Assembly (NCBI GenBank): GCA_037176725.1
Contig: JAZBRS010000039.1
Coordinates: forward strand, 29,858,001 to 29,922,000
Length of the DNA stretch: 64,000 nt
Direction: 5' to 3'
From: Posidonia oceanica
Lineage: Eukaryota > Streptophyta > Magnoliopsida > Alismatales > Posidoniaceae
How positions within the stretch are numbered: the first letter of the stretch is position 1; each line of letters starts with the position of its first letter. Below the pieces are notes generated by a model. That model saw only the letters and a program-made list of their open reading frames with translations. It was not told the origin of the DNA and made no database searches. The translations under genes and the position numbers were made by a program. Positions 1-12,101 of this stretch are shown here, piece by piece.

Positions 1-639
1 AGCGATCCCGATCGGAACCAGGCTCGCTATTTAGCGGCGATTGAGATCCGAGGAAGAGGCTCAACTCGAAAAAACACTTAAAATCGAGGAGAAAAAGGAA
101 AAGATAAGACAAATCAGAGTCGCCACCACGTCTATTAACGGAAGACGAGGAAAACCGGGGTAATGCGTGAATTAACGCGCAAAACCGAGCAATAAATGCA
201 AAGCAAAGCAATGCAAAGGGAAACAAATGCAAACAAATGCAAATGAGATGACTCTAGCCTAGGATAAGGGCGGTACGGTCATTGCGGGCCAAAAGACAGG
301 ATAAGGACTCCTGTTACGTGCGGGGAAGGTATTAGGCACCCCCGACACGCCCGAAAATCGGTCTTTCTAGGCTTACGCTCGCATACGCAGAAAGATGCAG
401 GATTGAATGCCTATGTGCCTATGAATGTCTAAATGAATGCTCAAGGAGTGCTCTAAGTGGGAAGAAACAATGCAAGGAAGTAAACATGCTCTCTAAGTGC
501 TCAGCTGCGCTGTCTGTGTTCCGAACCAGGCGTAACCTAGCTCGTGAGAACTCCAGGCAGTAAGCATCACAGCCCTATATGCAAATGCAAGCGAGAAAAC
601 AAAACAGCGTGAAAACCATGCAATGGGATCGACATGCAA

Positions 640-950
640 GAGAAAACGGCGCGAAACACGCAAAACGAGGCGGGAAGCGAACAACGCACGCAAAACGATG
701 CAAAAGAGCGAAACCGTCACGCAAAACGAGCGGAAAACAAGGCAGCGCGCAAAACGAGACAAGAGAGCAGGAAGGTACGCAAGACAGGACGAGAAAACAG
801 AATGATACGCAAAACGGGGCGAAAGAATAAAACCGGCACGCAAAACGAACGAGAAGGCAAGACAGTGCGCAAAACGAGACAAGAAAACAGATGGGCACGC
901 AAAACGGAGCGAAAACGAGGGCGGGCACGCAAAACGGTGCCAAAACAGCG
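640..950 (-). repeat. Degenerate 30-bp LTR minisatellite
   Basis: About ten copies of a roughly 30-bp unit containing GCACGCAAAACG, with variable spacing and many substitutions. The same array occurs at the equivalent place in every LTR here (15480-15800, 28598-28870, 42460-42710, 53832-54234, 59340-60655). Open reading frames across it on both strands are a by-product of a unit length divisible by three. Confidence 0.8.
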
Positions 951-2780
951 AAGCAAAAACCTCGAAAAAGCCATGCAAATGCAAGAATGCAGAAAGAGAT
1001 TAAAAGGGGTCAAAGGGGAGGCAAGACAACGTGTGTATAAGAACAAACGCTGTTTAGGACCACTCAGGGTAGGTGTGAAGACCTACTGAGGGGAGAAGGG
1101 GCAAATGGAGGGATTACCACCTCTTTGCGACTGTTTCCCACTAAACCGTTCCACGGTGTGTCTCGCATGCTGCCCAAAGCTCGCGATGCGATCGGATCGT
1201 GGAAAAAGGGGAAGAAAGTCACATAAAGTGGCAAATCCAGGGAGAACGCAACACGAAACACACAGGGAAACGCGAAACGAGGATTTGAATAGACAAGCAG
1301 AAAGGGGAAGTCCTATTCTACATGCTCAAAGAGACAGAAAGCGAAAACAAGGAAAACTGTGCAAATGCCATGCAAATGAATGCAATGCAGGGGTTCAGGA
1401 GGACATACCAGGAAATCCGGGAGCCTGATCTGAAATCTGTCTGGTCTATGCTGAAGAGCGCTTCGCTGCGGTCGCTTGGGCAGCTCACTTGAGAAGATCC
1501 AACGGCCGGATTGGAAGATATCGCAGCTCCAAGGCAGAAGGGCCAGAACAGGGGAGAAGAACAGATCTAGGTGTTCAGGAGGTCCTAGGGATGTGCAAAA
1601 GGGTCCTCCCAAGTGAAAGGGAGCTAGAAGTGCTTAGTGTGTGCAAAGGGGATGCTGAAATGCAAGACTAAATGGATGCAGAATGCATGCAAAAGCAAGA
1701 AAAAGTAAAGAAAAGAAGCTGGGAAAAAACTAGGATTTCAGAAAGTATTTTGAAAAAGAAGAGGGGCTAAAAAATGCAAATTTCCCAGAAAACAGGGTTC
1801 CACAGGAGAGGATTTTGAAAACAGGGGAAGACAAGGGTCTATTTGGCAAAAAACTAGGCTTAGAAAGGTGTTTTGAAAAGAAGGTATGCTTTGAAAGAGA
1901 TTTTGAAACCAAAAGGGGTCAGAGTGCAATTTTGAAAAAATCTAGGGTCTAAGATGCAAATTTTCCAGAAAACAAGGTCCTGGGGAGTCTGGGGGTACTG
2001 GTGGAAGGTCTGTATGAAATTTGGTAGGCATAGGGGCTAAAATGCAACCTAGGGGCAAAATGGTCTTTTCACGTGATTTTTAAAGCATGCAGGGACCTAA
2101 GTGTGGTTTTGAAATCATGCAGGGGTTGAAAATGCAATTTAGTATGGAAAATATGCTCTGAAAATTAAATGCCAGGACCACAGTGCAATTTCTGGAAAAT
2201 ATGGGGTTAAAAATGCAATGCAGTAAGTTAAAATGCATGCAGCACAGTTACTGTCCATTTAAAATGGACCTAACTGCAAATATGATAAAGCAGAGGGGCA
2301 AATATGCAATGCATCAACCAAAAATAAAAATCAGAACCTAAGTTTCTACAGTGCATGTACTTAAATGCAAAAACAGAAAAATGCAGGGACTTGGAATGCA
2401 ATGCAGTATGCAAAAATAAAAAATAATCCTAAGTTCTAACAGTGCATGGGACTTAAATGCAAAAATAAAAACATGCAAGGGGCCAGGATGCAATGCAGTA
2501 TGGTAAAATATAAGTAAATTAATGAACTGACTTGGTGCAGGACTTAAGTGCAAAAAAATAAAACAGGTGGACTAAACTACAAAATATCATAACAGCACAA
2601 CACAGTAAATGGATCTACTTGCAAATATTGAAAACTATAAACAGATTATGCAATTTAGCATAGCATTTAATTAAAAACCAAGCAGAATAAATGAAATAAG
2701 GACTAAAGTGCAAAAATTGAAAAACTTAAGTTAAACATGCAATATTTACACCTAAAACTATACTGAAGAAAAATAAATGA

Positions 2781-2813
2781 ACAGTGTTGATCGTCGACGG
2801 CGACGAGCACTGT
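2781..2813 (-). other. Conserved LTR hairpin (copy 1)
   Basis: ACAGTG (2781-2786) pairs with CACTGT (2808-2813), and TCGTC (2791-2795) pairs with GACGA (2802-2806). The other LTRs have the same outer stem at this place with different but still paired inner bases. Confidence 0.6.
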
Positions 2814-5800
2814 AGCACAAAGCTTCCAGAGCTCGTGCCGTCGACAGGGGAGGCTGAGGATGCGCGGGAAGGCGGAGAGCGACGTCGGCGATCGTCCGGA
2901 GCTCCGGGGGTCGACTGGAGCTCGCTCTGTTGGTCGGAGTGTCCGGAGGAAAAGCAGCCGGCGCCGGAGAAGGAGGACTGTCCGGTGAGCTGATGACAGA
3001 GCAGGAGGACCGGAAAGCCTATTCTAAAGGCTGGGGAAGCAAGAGAAGAAGGAGAGGAAGCTAGGGGAAGCAGTGATTACCTTTTCCCGCGCCTGAGTCG
3101 TTCCCCCGACGTCAGTGACTTCAGCTGTCGCCGGTGGAGGCCGTCTGGTTGCTGCAGACGTTGCCGGCTGCTCGCGGAGGTTGGAATCACTTCAGAACGT
3201 CCCTCCGGTGCTTCCTGATCGACCGGACCGAAGTTCTACAGCTCAGGTAACGTTTCGGCTTTTCTGGGTTCAGAGGATGCTGCCGGAGGCCGAGGGAGGT
3301 GTCCGCTGCTCGTCGGCTTGGATGGAGCGTTCTAGGAGATTGCTGGAGGTGCGGGGAGTGGTTCTGGGTGGTTGAATTGTTTTTTGGGAGGCTGTAGGTG
3401 GAGATTGGAAGTCGGCTGGTTTTCTGATCAGTGAGTGGTGTAAGTGTTTGTGGTGGAGTTTGGAAGCTGTGGTGAGCGGTTGGGTTCGAGGCCGGGGGCT
3501 TTAGAAAGGTGGAGGCCTGGTGAGTGACTGGGTGAAGTTTGGGGGGGAGTTGTGGGCTGGAGTGATGGGAATTGTGAGAGAATGGAGTTGGGTTGCAGGT
3601 CTGGTGATCAGGGTGTCTCTGGGAGGTTTTAGGTGGTTTCAGTGGGTGGAATGGCCGGGGAATGAGGCTGGGAAATGGCTGGGTTTTGGGTGAACTTGGG
3701 GGAGTAATTGGGAGAAGTGTGGAGGCTGTGAAGGTTGCTGGATTATTGGAAGAGATGGGGGAGGGTCTGTTGGGGATTTCTGAAGGGAGATGAGAGGGGT
3801 CTGGGTGGAGATTGCTCAGGAATGGAGGGCTCTCTCCGGGATGTCACAGGGACTCTCAAACTCTATCCTCACTGCTCCCTTTTCTCTCGAAACGGAGGAT
3901 GAAGAGGAAGAGATCAGAAGCTGTTTCAGGTGGGGAAAAGAGGGTGGAATTCACACTGATGCCTCTCTGATCCAACGCTCACTCTCGGATGGCAAAAGGT
4001 CTTTGAAGGAGGGGAGAAATGGATGCTTATATCAGGCCGAGGGCTGCCGGTGCGCGCGCTGGTGATTTTTGAATTTCTCCGGCGCGAGTACTGCAGCAGA
4101 CAAGAGGCGAATGCCGGCGAGACGACAGGCAATTAAAGCCTCCCGGAATCGGTGCTGAGAGATGAGAGAGCGGCAGACGCTGTAGATGAAAGGATTGAAG
4201 GCTTGAATTCAAAAAAGAAGGAGGGATGGCAGCTGGCAGCGGGAGAGAAAGCTGCGGAGAGAAGAAAACGCAGAAGGAGGAGGAGGAAGAAGGGTCGCGT
4301 GGGCTGGGCTGCTGCGGGCCGAGAAAAAATAAAAAGAAAAAAGAAGAAGCGGGCCGGAGGGCCCAGTAAGGAAAAGTAAGAAAGAAAGAAGGGAAATAAG
4401 GAAGAAAGAGGGGGTAGGGTGGGAAAATAAAATAGATAAAAATAAACTAAAAATAAATAAAAAATATTAGAAGAGTTTTGCTGTAGATTAGGATTTTAAT
4501 TAAGATTTTTAATGGTCATCTTGAGTAGATTAATGTGTTTTGGGCTTGATTAGGGTTTTAGGGCTTTGGTTTTACTTTTAATTAGTTTTCACTTGTTTAA
4601 ATGTTTGTTAATCCCTTTTTAAATTATTTTAAAAATTTTATTTCTTTTGTTGGACACTTAGGGTATTGATTAGGATTTTTTAGGATTTATTTCGTATTAA
4701 TTTAGGGTTGGTTTTAGATTTTAAAGTTGTAGTCTTCTTAGGGTTTTTCTCTCTTAAGTCTTTTAAGTTATGTCTTGATTTTTTATTTATGGATTTTTCT
4801 TGAAGTTTTTAGTTGGATTTTTCTGGTTTGATAGGGTGTTTTTAAGCTTTTCAGATGTGTTTTCTTTTTTTTTTTAGTTAAGTTTTTACTTGTTTTTCTT
4901 ATGTTTGTTAGGTTAAGTCTTTTGCCTTTCTTAATTACTTGTTCTAGTATTTGATTTTTTAATTTTTCTTTTTGGGTTTGTTTTTTAATTCCTCTGATGG
5001 GTTTTTACCTTTGGTGGATTTGGATTTTATTTTAGCTTTTTCCTTGATTTTTCAGTGTTTTCTTTTGATTTGTTTTGCATTTTTTAGTTTGCATGCTTGG
5101 TTTTCTTTTTAGCTTGCTTAAGTTAAGTTTAAGTTGTTGATTGCTTGTTTAACATTTTTAATTGTTTTTCTTAGTGCACTGATTTGTTTGTTTTATGTTT
5201 TGAGATTTTACAGATTTTTATGGGTTTTTGTGGATTTTTGCAAAAGGGAGAAAAGGAAAAGAGAAGGAGGGAAGAAATGGAATGAAAAGGGGAATAAAAG
5301 GAAAAAGGATAGATTGGAGGAAAACGATTTTTAAAAATTCAGAAAAAGTGTTAAAAATAAAGTAAAAACCAGGATAAGATAGAGGAAGGGTAGAAGCACA
5401 GAGGGGGCCCACAGCCAGACCCAAAAAAGGATGAGAAGGGGGGAAAAAGGGAGATGATAATCAGGAGAGAGAGAGGAGAGAGAAAATGATAATCCCGGAG
5501 AGAGAAAAGGATAATTTGGGTGAAAGAGGGTCTTAATGGTCTCGGAATGGGGTGAAAATTGGTGGGTGGGTAGTCTAGGGTTTAAAGTCTTGGGTCTGAA
5601 ATTTTGGTTTGATTTTAAGGAGGTTTTGGAGGGGTTTCAAGGTGTAGAAAAAGGACAGTTTCACCTAAGTTTTCTAGGGTTTTTTGGGGATGGGTCAGGC
5701 TTGGAAATTCCTAGGTTTTTGGGTAGGTTTGTTGAGTGGATAGTGGTGGGTTTTCCTATGAATTTTGGTTAGGTTTTGAGGTTGGGAAGGGGGGTAGAGG

Positions 5801-5928
5801 TTTAGGCCAAAATGGGCTGATTCTGAAGGGTTGAGAGGAGGGTTAGGGTTAGGGTTTGGTTGGGGTTTGATCCAGCAATCAACAAGAGGGCTCCAAGGGT
5901 CTAGGTCTGCCAAGATGGGGTGTCAACA

Positions 5929-6410
5929 ACCGGAACCTCAAGAGTCGAACGGGAAGAGTGGGCTGTAGTTGGGTCGAGTGCAAAAATCATGCTTCGCAGC
6001 CTCTCGGCCTTAGCCAACAAACGTTGTGCTTACGAGGCAGGGAACTCATCGATTGATAGGTCGGGACACAAAAGGGTGTCTGCCAAAGGGGGCACAGAAA
6101 TAGAGGGGGTAATAGGAGGAGACCCTATGCAAGAGGCAGCCGCAGAAGGCTGGATTCCCAGGATGGGAAGGCCCTAGGAAGGAACAGAAGACGACGCTCC
6201 TGGAGCCTGAGTGGTGGTCACCGCGGTTGACTCGGTGACAAGCTCCAAGTCGACTGGGATCAACCCTTGTTCCAGATAGAGGGGCTGGGAGGTCTCTTGC
6301 ACCAAAAGTGGAGAAGAGACAGTAGACGTCAAAGCAAGGGAAGGGGAGACCAAAATCAATATCTCCTCCGATGCCAAAGAGGAAGAAGGCTCACCGATAT
6401 GTTGGGCCAT
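5929..6410 (-). pseudogene. Gag N-terminal fragment of an older Ogre-type element, truncated by LTR insertion
   Basis: On the minus strand a frame starts with ATG at 6410 (MAQHIGEPSSS), matching the gag start of the main element (MAQYVSEPLFT at 31022). Homology even continues upstream of the ATG. The frame stops at 6174-6176. Downstream, in another frame, weak similarity to the main Gag residues around QHLMELAQRLQGMALSVRPS continues to 5929, where the LTR at 1-5928 cuts in. It is therefore a frameshifted gag remnant of about 480 bp with no capsid core, knuckle or protease. Its 5' leader lies to its right (6411-7240). I infer it is dead. Confidence 0.7.
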
Positions 6411-7240
6411 AACGAACAGTGAGCGAGTGCAAAGGGGTCTACGGTTGAGAGCAGAGACACGAGACCTAAGGCGAGCTATTGTCGGAGGCGACAGATAGCT
6501 TGAAGACAAAGAGAAGGGACGCTCGAGATCCTGGTTGAGGAGCTCGCACCTACCTGTAAAACAACAAAAGCGTCAGAGGATGAATGTAAAAAAAGTTATT
6601 AGGGGTGGCATGAATGGCAGGCGTGCAAAAGTGAATGCCCTAATATGCGCTCTCTCACCATGCATGTCCTGAGTAGATGATCTACTCGGACTGACTCATG
6701 GGTATAGGTTCTATTGACTCCAGGTCAGAAAGAGTAGGTCGCTGTCTAAACCCTGGCCAGAGCTCAGGTATAACGGGTGGTGCGTTAGTGGCCCTGGCCC
6801 TTGCTAAAGCAAAGGTTGTACCCTCTACTAGCACTGACACGACCCCAGACAAGGGGGGACAGACTGACCAGCTTGCATTGTACCAAAGCAATCGAACGAG
6901 AGACCGGGACTGTCCTTCTCAGACTAAGTGGGTGGACTCAGGGATGAGAAGATGCATGCTTTCTAGTATGATCAATCATGCGATATGCTTTAGAGTGTTT
7001 TACTTGTGTTTTATTTAATCAAGAGGGAAAATTGCAAGTTTGGCTCTAGTTGTGCTTAAGATTTAAAAGTTGGCTTTATTGTTGCTTTTAAATTAAGCCA
7101 AAGGGGAGCAAACAGGTTTCTAATATCCTAAGCATGGCAAAAGCATGAAGAGGAAAGAAACAGAAAGCCATGGCATGCAAATAATCACACAATAAGGCAA
7201 AAGGCATGTGCATGGCATGTGCAGGTGTTTGTGGACATGA
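6411..7240 (-). mobile_element. 5' leader of the older minus-strand Ogre-type element
   Basis: Non-coding. On the minus strand 6680-6960 matches the leader of the main element (about 30420-30765) and of the minus-strand element at 13370-13690. 7020-7240 matches 13740-13950 closely. Similarity breaks off near 7240, so the primer-binding site and 5' LTR are missing. Confidence 0.75.
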
Positions 7241-8414
7241 GTGAAGGGGTGCATCCTCACCACAGAGCAGTTGCAAGCGGTTACCCTGGTGGGACCCACC
7301 AGGTTTTAAAACCTTCAACATTCCTGGCAAATTTCTTCAGGGGCAAAAGTGCAATTTACCTAGAAAATTTGCAATCACAATTTAATTTTATAGCAAATTA
7401 ACCAAAACTCCCTCCACTTGACGAAATTGTCATGGAGCCCAGTACAGATGGACATCATCGGAGGGTCCCACAGAACAGTGAGATTTGCTATAAAGCCTTG
7501 CAGTTTTATGAAATTGCATATAGGTCCCTGACTTTTGCACAGACAGCAGAAATGATCACAGCACCGAGGCAGAGCTCTTGTATCGATGTTCGACAACACT
7601 CGTCACATCACGAATGCCTCCAGATAGGTAGTAGAGCAATGATATTCAGCAAATTGCAAAATAGCCCTGCAATTTTGTGAAATTGCAGATAAGCCCCTGA
7701 CTTTTACAGAAATGTCAAATCTACTCCAGTTCTCGACCGAGCCTCAGCAGGACCCTTTGAGATCACAAGGGAATCCCTACAGAACCTGGTCAGGTCATAA
7801 AAGCCCAGGACGGGCAGTAGATATCATAGCTTGCAGAAATTACAGATAAGCCCCTAGCTTTTACAGAAATGTTGAATCGGCTCCAGCTCTCGACCGAGCC
7901 TCAGCGGGACCCTGTGAGATCACAAGGGAACCCCTACAGAACCTGGTCAGGTCATAACAGCCTGGGACGGGCAGTAAATATCACAGCTTGGGAAAATTAC
8001 AAAGAGGCCCCTACAGTTTATCAGGTAATCAGAACCTCTTCAGGAGGATTGGCAAATTGATCAGAGCATCATCACAGCAACCCTTAGTCATCCCAGGTCA
8101 GGCAAAATTGCCACACGCCCCGACCGGGAAATTTGCACAGAAGCCCCCATCTTTCCTTAGAAGCCACGGAGCACGCTTTTGGCACCCTATACAGTTGCGG
8201 TCAACCAGCAGAGTGCCCCTTAGCCTGATACATCTTTCAGAGCACACAACAACCAGACAAGAGTACAGAACGCCAGTAGCGGGGTAAATTGCAACATCCC
8301 TGCAGTTTGGCACATCTGCACTTGTGCCCCTACCAGAGCCGAAGCCGCAGTTTCACCCTTCCGACGATGCCGTCACAAGTCACCGGCTAGGCGCATCGGA
8401 GCACTTTCGAGCTT

Positions 8415-8960
8415 TCTCTTTCGCACGCCTTCGTTCCAGACGAACGGCGTCCCGCCTGCTTGTTTTCCTTATGCCGAAATGACAAGGACAAGCCCCCTTT
8501 CGTGCACCTTCGTTCCAGACAGACGGAGTCCCACCTGCTTGTTTTCATTGTGCCGAAAGGACAAGGACAAGCCCCCTTTCGCATGCCTTCATTCCAGACG
8601 AATGGAGTCCCGCCTGCTTGTTTTCCTTATGCCGAAAGGATAAGGACAAGCCCCCGTTCGCATGCCTTCGTTCCGAACGGATGGAGTCCCACCTGCTTGT
8701 TTTCCTTGTGCCGAAAGGACAAGGACAAGCCCCCTTTCGCGTGCCTTCGTTCTGAACGGACGGAGTCCCACCTGTTTGTTTTCCTTATGCCGAAAGGACA
8801 AGGACAAGCCCCCTTTTGCACGTCTTCATTCTGGACAGACAGAGTCCCGCTTGCTTGTTTTCCTTGTGCCAAAAGGACAAGGAAAAGCCCCCTTTTGCGT
8901 GCCTCTTTGGAGTCTCGCCCACTTGTTTCCTTATGCTGAAAGGACAAGGACAAGCTCCCT
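8415..8960 (+). repeat. 79-bp tandem array, about 6.5 copies
   Basis: The word CCTGCTTGTTTTC recurs at 8455, 8534, 8613, 8692, 8771 and 8850, exactly 79 bp apart; the last unit is shortened. The unit is recognisably related to the sub-units of the 236-bp array at 55200-57640. Confidence 0.9.
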
Positions 8961-9842
8961 TCTTTCGGGCTAGCATCCCTAACTGTTCGGCTGACACCCA
9001 TCGCAACGTCTGGCTCTTTTCTTGATGCCAGGAGCACTTCTGCTGCCCCCTGGTATCATTTTTCGATACCAAGGGCATCATTTTTGCTGCCTTGAGGTAT
9101 CGTTCCTTTCTTTCGGGCTGGCAGCCCCAACTGCTCGGTTGACATCTGTCATATTGTCTAGCTCTCTTTTCGATGCCAGGAACACTTCGGCTACCCCCTG
9201 GTATTGCTTTCTCGATACCAGGGGCATCTTTTTGTTGTCCTAGCTTATCGTCTTCCCCTTTAGGGCTGGTAACCCAAACTACTCGGACGACATCTGTCAC
9301 CATGCCTGGCGTCTTTTCTTGGGCTGATAACCTGAACTATCCGGTGTGAGTCCGTCAAACTCCTTGGGATGATAACCCTAAACTATCTAGTGTTGAGTCC
9401 GTCAACTCATCGCTCTTTTGCATCATTTAGCATCCATACACATTGCATCAACATCGCTTAGAGCTGCACAGAGCTCAGCGCACAGCATCGCTCACTTTGC
9501 ATGCATCCTTAGCAGAGTCAGCATCAGCACGCATCGCATTTAGCATCGCTTAGAGCCGTATAGAGCTCAACATGCATCAGCATCGTAGCTTATAGCAACA
9601 TCGCGAGAACCCGCATACCCTAGTGGAGTTCAGCACACATAAGCACCAGTATACCACCAACACTGCAGGATTAGCATCAACATTGCATCCTAGCATTCGC
9701 ATCTGCATTGTGGCAACGAGTCACGACTTTCGGTGTATCCACCGAATAAATGACTCACGCCGACAGCAACATTTCTTCCATTGACTTCAGGCGGGGTGTT
9801 CTTGTCAACCCTTAGCAGCGGCCTTGGTTCCCTCGACCTAGC

Positions 9843-9857
9843 TCAGGGAGGGGCATC
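9843..9857 (+). other. Polypurine tract of element P1
   Basis: TCAGGGAGGGGCATC directly precedes TATAGATACCCCAATCTGG. The same tract precedes the 3' LTR of the main element (48901-48915). The following bases look like a diverged LTR start (TG changed to TA). Confidence 0.6.
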
Positions 9858-9969
9858 TATAGATACCCCAATCTGGAAGTCAGTTGTCGGCTGTTTACTC
9901 CGGAAGAGTGCGCACGGTCAAGGTGGATCCCACCACTTCATCAAACCCTAAACTCGAGAGGGGGCAGAA
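9858..9969 (+). other. Junction: Ogre-type LTR start passing into chromovirus 3' end
   Basis: The first 20-30 bases look like a degenerate Ogre-type LTR start. The last 20 bases (CTCGAGAGGGGGCAGAA, 9953-9969) look like a chromovirus polypurine tract preceding an LTR that begins TGTAATATCC. The break point between the two is not visible by eye. Confidence 0.4.
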
Positions 9970-12101
9970 TGTAATATCCTGATTTTCCATAATATAATTG
10001 GAGTTAATTGTTTTGGAAAATCATTCCCTGTTGTTGTTGTGTGTTGGTGTTTGTGTGTCTCTGGTGGTTTTGTTTCTGGCTCCTAGGTGTGTTTGGGGTG
10101 GCCAAGAGAAAGTAAGGGCTTGGTTGAAAGAGAAATAGGGGCTTGTTTGAGGTTTGTGGATTGAGAGGGTGGGAAATGCAATTTCCCCATTTTCTCCCCT
10201 ACACGTGTCCTCATTCTTCTTTCTTCCCTTCTTTCTTTTCCTTGTTTTTCCTCTACCACCACTGCCGACTGCTGCTGCCCTAGGGGATCGTCGGTGGTCG
10301 GAGGAGGAAGAGGAGGAGTGGCCAGTGTTGGAGGAGGCATGGAGGCAAGCCAGAGAGTGGAGGTGGTGCTCGTCGGCCGGAGGAGGCGGAGTTCGTCGGC
10401 CGACCGGTGTTGGAAGAGAAGACCTCACCAGAGTTGGTGCGTGTTCTCCCCCTCGTTTCCTTTCCTAAATTCATGCCTAAATGCTTTGAATGCATGTGAT
10501 CTAGCTATGCCATGATAATTGTAGGATTTTATTTGGTTTTGAATGGTTTTTGATAGAATGTGGAATGGGTTACGTTTTGACCTCTTGAGCTTTGCGATTT
10601 AATATATTGATGCATGATGCATGGATTGGTTTGATTTTTGTGCCCAAGTGTAGAGCACTCGTGAGGCTTTGATTCTAGTATTTACTTGTGATTTATGGAT
10701 TTTTGTGGTGGAATCAGTTGAAGTTCCAAGCTCGGGCGATTTGTTTTGGATTCTGTTTTGGTTTTCAGAAATCGCCCAGATCGGTACGCCTTTTTTGAAC
10801 GGTATGCCGATTTCTGTAGAAATCGGTACAATCAGTCAATATCGGTGTGCCGTTTTGCCGTCAGTTTTAGACCAGAACCTAATTTCGGTCGGCCGAAATC
10901 GATCGGTCTGCCGATTACTGCGCTGATCAGTTCGACCGGTGGATTTGGCTCCACCGAACCAAGGATTTTCGGTACGACCGGTGTGAATTTCGGTATGCCG
11001 TTTTTGGTCTAAAACCTTGACTCGGTACCCAGAACGGTTAACCGGTTGATTTGGTTCTCCCGAACTAGGGATTTTCGGTCGACCAGTGGCATTTTCGGTG
11101 TACCGTTTCAAAGGTAAAAATGGTTTCCAAAGAAGGAAGATTTGGATTTTCGATGCATTTGACTTTATTATGATTTGATATGGTTTTGTGGATTATGAGG
11201 AATGATTTTGAAAAGATTACCAAATGATTTTGGAAAAGAAATGCATGTTTGTGAAAAGAGTTTGGAAATGATTTCCGTGGTTTTGAAAGACCAATAAATC
11301 GAAGCTTCTAACTGGTAACTAGGGGTGTTTGAATACACTATGGTTCAAGAGTCAAATAGCCTAGGGTGAGGTTAGCGATATAGTAGGCCCCGTTAAAACA
11401 GACGGTCTACCCTCTATGCCAATGCTAGCTAGGACTGGGGTTGGAGTCCCCAGACGCTCGGGCACCAAAGGGGTGCCAGAGTGTGTAACCCCGTGTTGAT
11501 ATGATGTTGATCATGGAAATGATCATGATATAAATTGAGGGCTGAGTTCCCAGGGCGGATTGTTCTCCCACACGGGGTAGTCTTCCGCAGCATTGTAGCC
11601 AAAAGATGCATGTGTCATCTGCAACTGCTTATGGTTGGTGTCATTCACCTGTGGCCAGGGTGTTTGATTAGATTTGGAATATGTGTGTGTGTGAGTATGG
11701 ATTTGTGATGTATTTGAGAATGCATGTTTTTAGAACATGTGGATAGCTTTATAAAAGCATTTGATTTTATAAATGGCATGTTACAATGATTTGTTGGCTT
11801 TGGATTTATAATGCTTTAGATAATGTTTCTACTGCCATTTGCCGTGGTTTTGGGTGGCACGTACTGGGTGACTTAGATGTCACTCACGTGTGTTTTGTGT
11901 TTTGGTTTTCAGGTGCAGGGTCGAGGTACAGTCTAGCCTGGTGCTTGTTTAGGAGTCACGTAGCTACACACTGGGGATCTTGGGAGTATTTTAATAGTCT
12001 TGTAAAAGTTTTAAATTTATTCTCAAATGTAATTAATTGTTTATCTCTTTTAAATATAATTTGGGTAGTTAATGCTATTTTGGTTGCGTCGGGGCATGAC
12101 A
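9970..12101 (+). mobile_element. Tekay/Del-like chromovirus LTR
   Basis: 2132 bp from TGTAATATCCTG to GGGGCATGACA, the start and end typical of Tekay/Del-type plant chromovirus LTRs. A polypurine tract lies immediately upstream. I see no primer-binding site downstream, so it is a 3' LTR with its internal region lost, or a solo LTR. No clean target-site duplication is visible: upstream is CAGAA, downstream GCAGG. Small frames inside (for example 10154-10515 and 11786-12373, which also runs out of the LTR) show no protein features. Confidence 0.6.

Larger units (their letters stand above)
1..5928 (-). mobile_element. Near-complete Ogre/Tat-type LTR, minus strand
   Basis: Read on the minus strand this begins TGTTGACACCCCATCTTGG at 5928 and runs to the left window edge. 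Comparison with the solo LTR at 41813 suggests only about three bases are missing on the left. It shares the LTR blocks of the other copies: a T-rich tract, the ACAGTG/CACTGT hairpin (2781-2813), a 30-bp minisatellite (about 640-950), the block around 330-380 with GGCACCCCCGACACGCCC, and GAGTCGCCACC near 116. The right flank is not a polypurine tract, so this is a solo LTR or a 5' LTR whose internal part lies left of the window. It interrupts the gag remnant that starts at 5929. The left target-site duplicate is outside the window. Confidence 0.85.
7241..9857 (+). mobile_element. 3' untranslated region of an Ogre-type element (copy P1)
   Basis: There is no credible coding frame. In order: a region of short motifs such as AATTGCAGATAAGCCCCTGA (7300-8340) that is paralogous to 22730-23680; a 79-bp tandem array (8415-8960); hairpin-type repeats with GGCTGATAACC and AACTATC (9240-9420); a cluster of GCTTAGAGC-CAGAGCTCAGC motifs (9430-9720); and a terminal 150 bp matching 48770-48915 of the main element, ending in a polypurine tract. 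The right boundary is the predicted LTR start at 9858. The left boundary near 7240 is only approximate. Confidence 0.7.

Noticed and set aside
5835..5870. Telomere-like TTAGGG/TTTAGGG words
   Set aside because: Only two or three imperfect copies within a T/G-rich LTR end; similar words at 20275 are equally short.
8460..9303. Overlapping frames of 100-170 codons on both strands in the 79-bp array region
   Set aside because: The array unit is not divisible by three and the frames only traverse repeats. No conserved protein feature.
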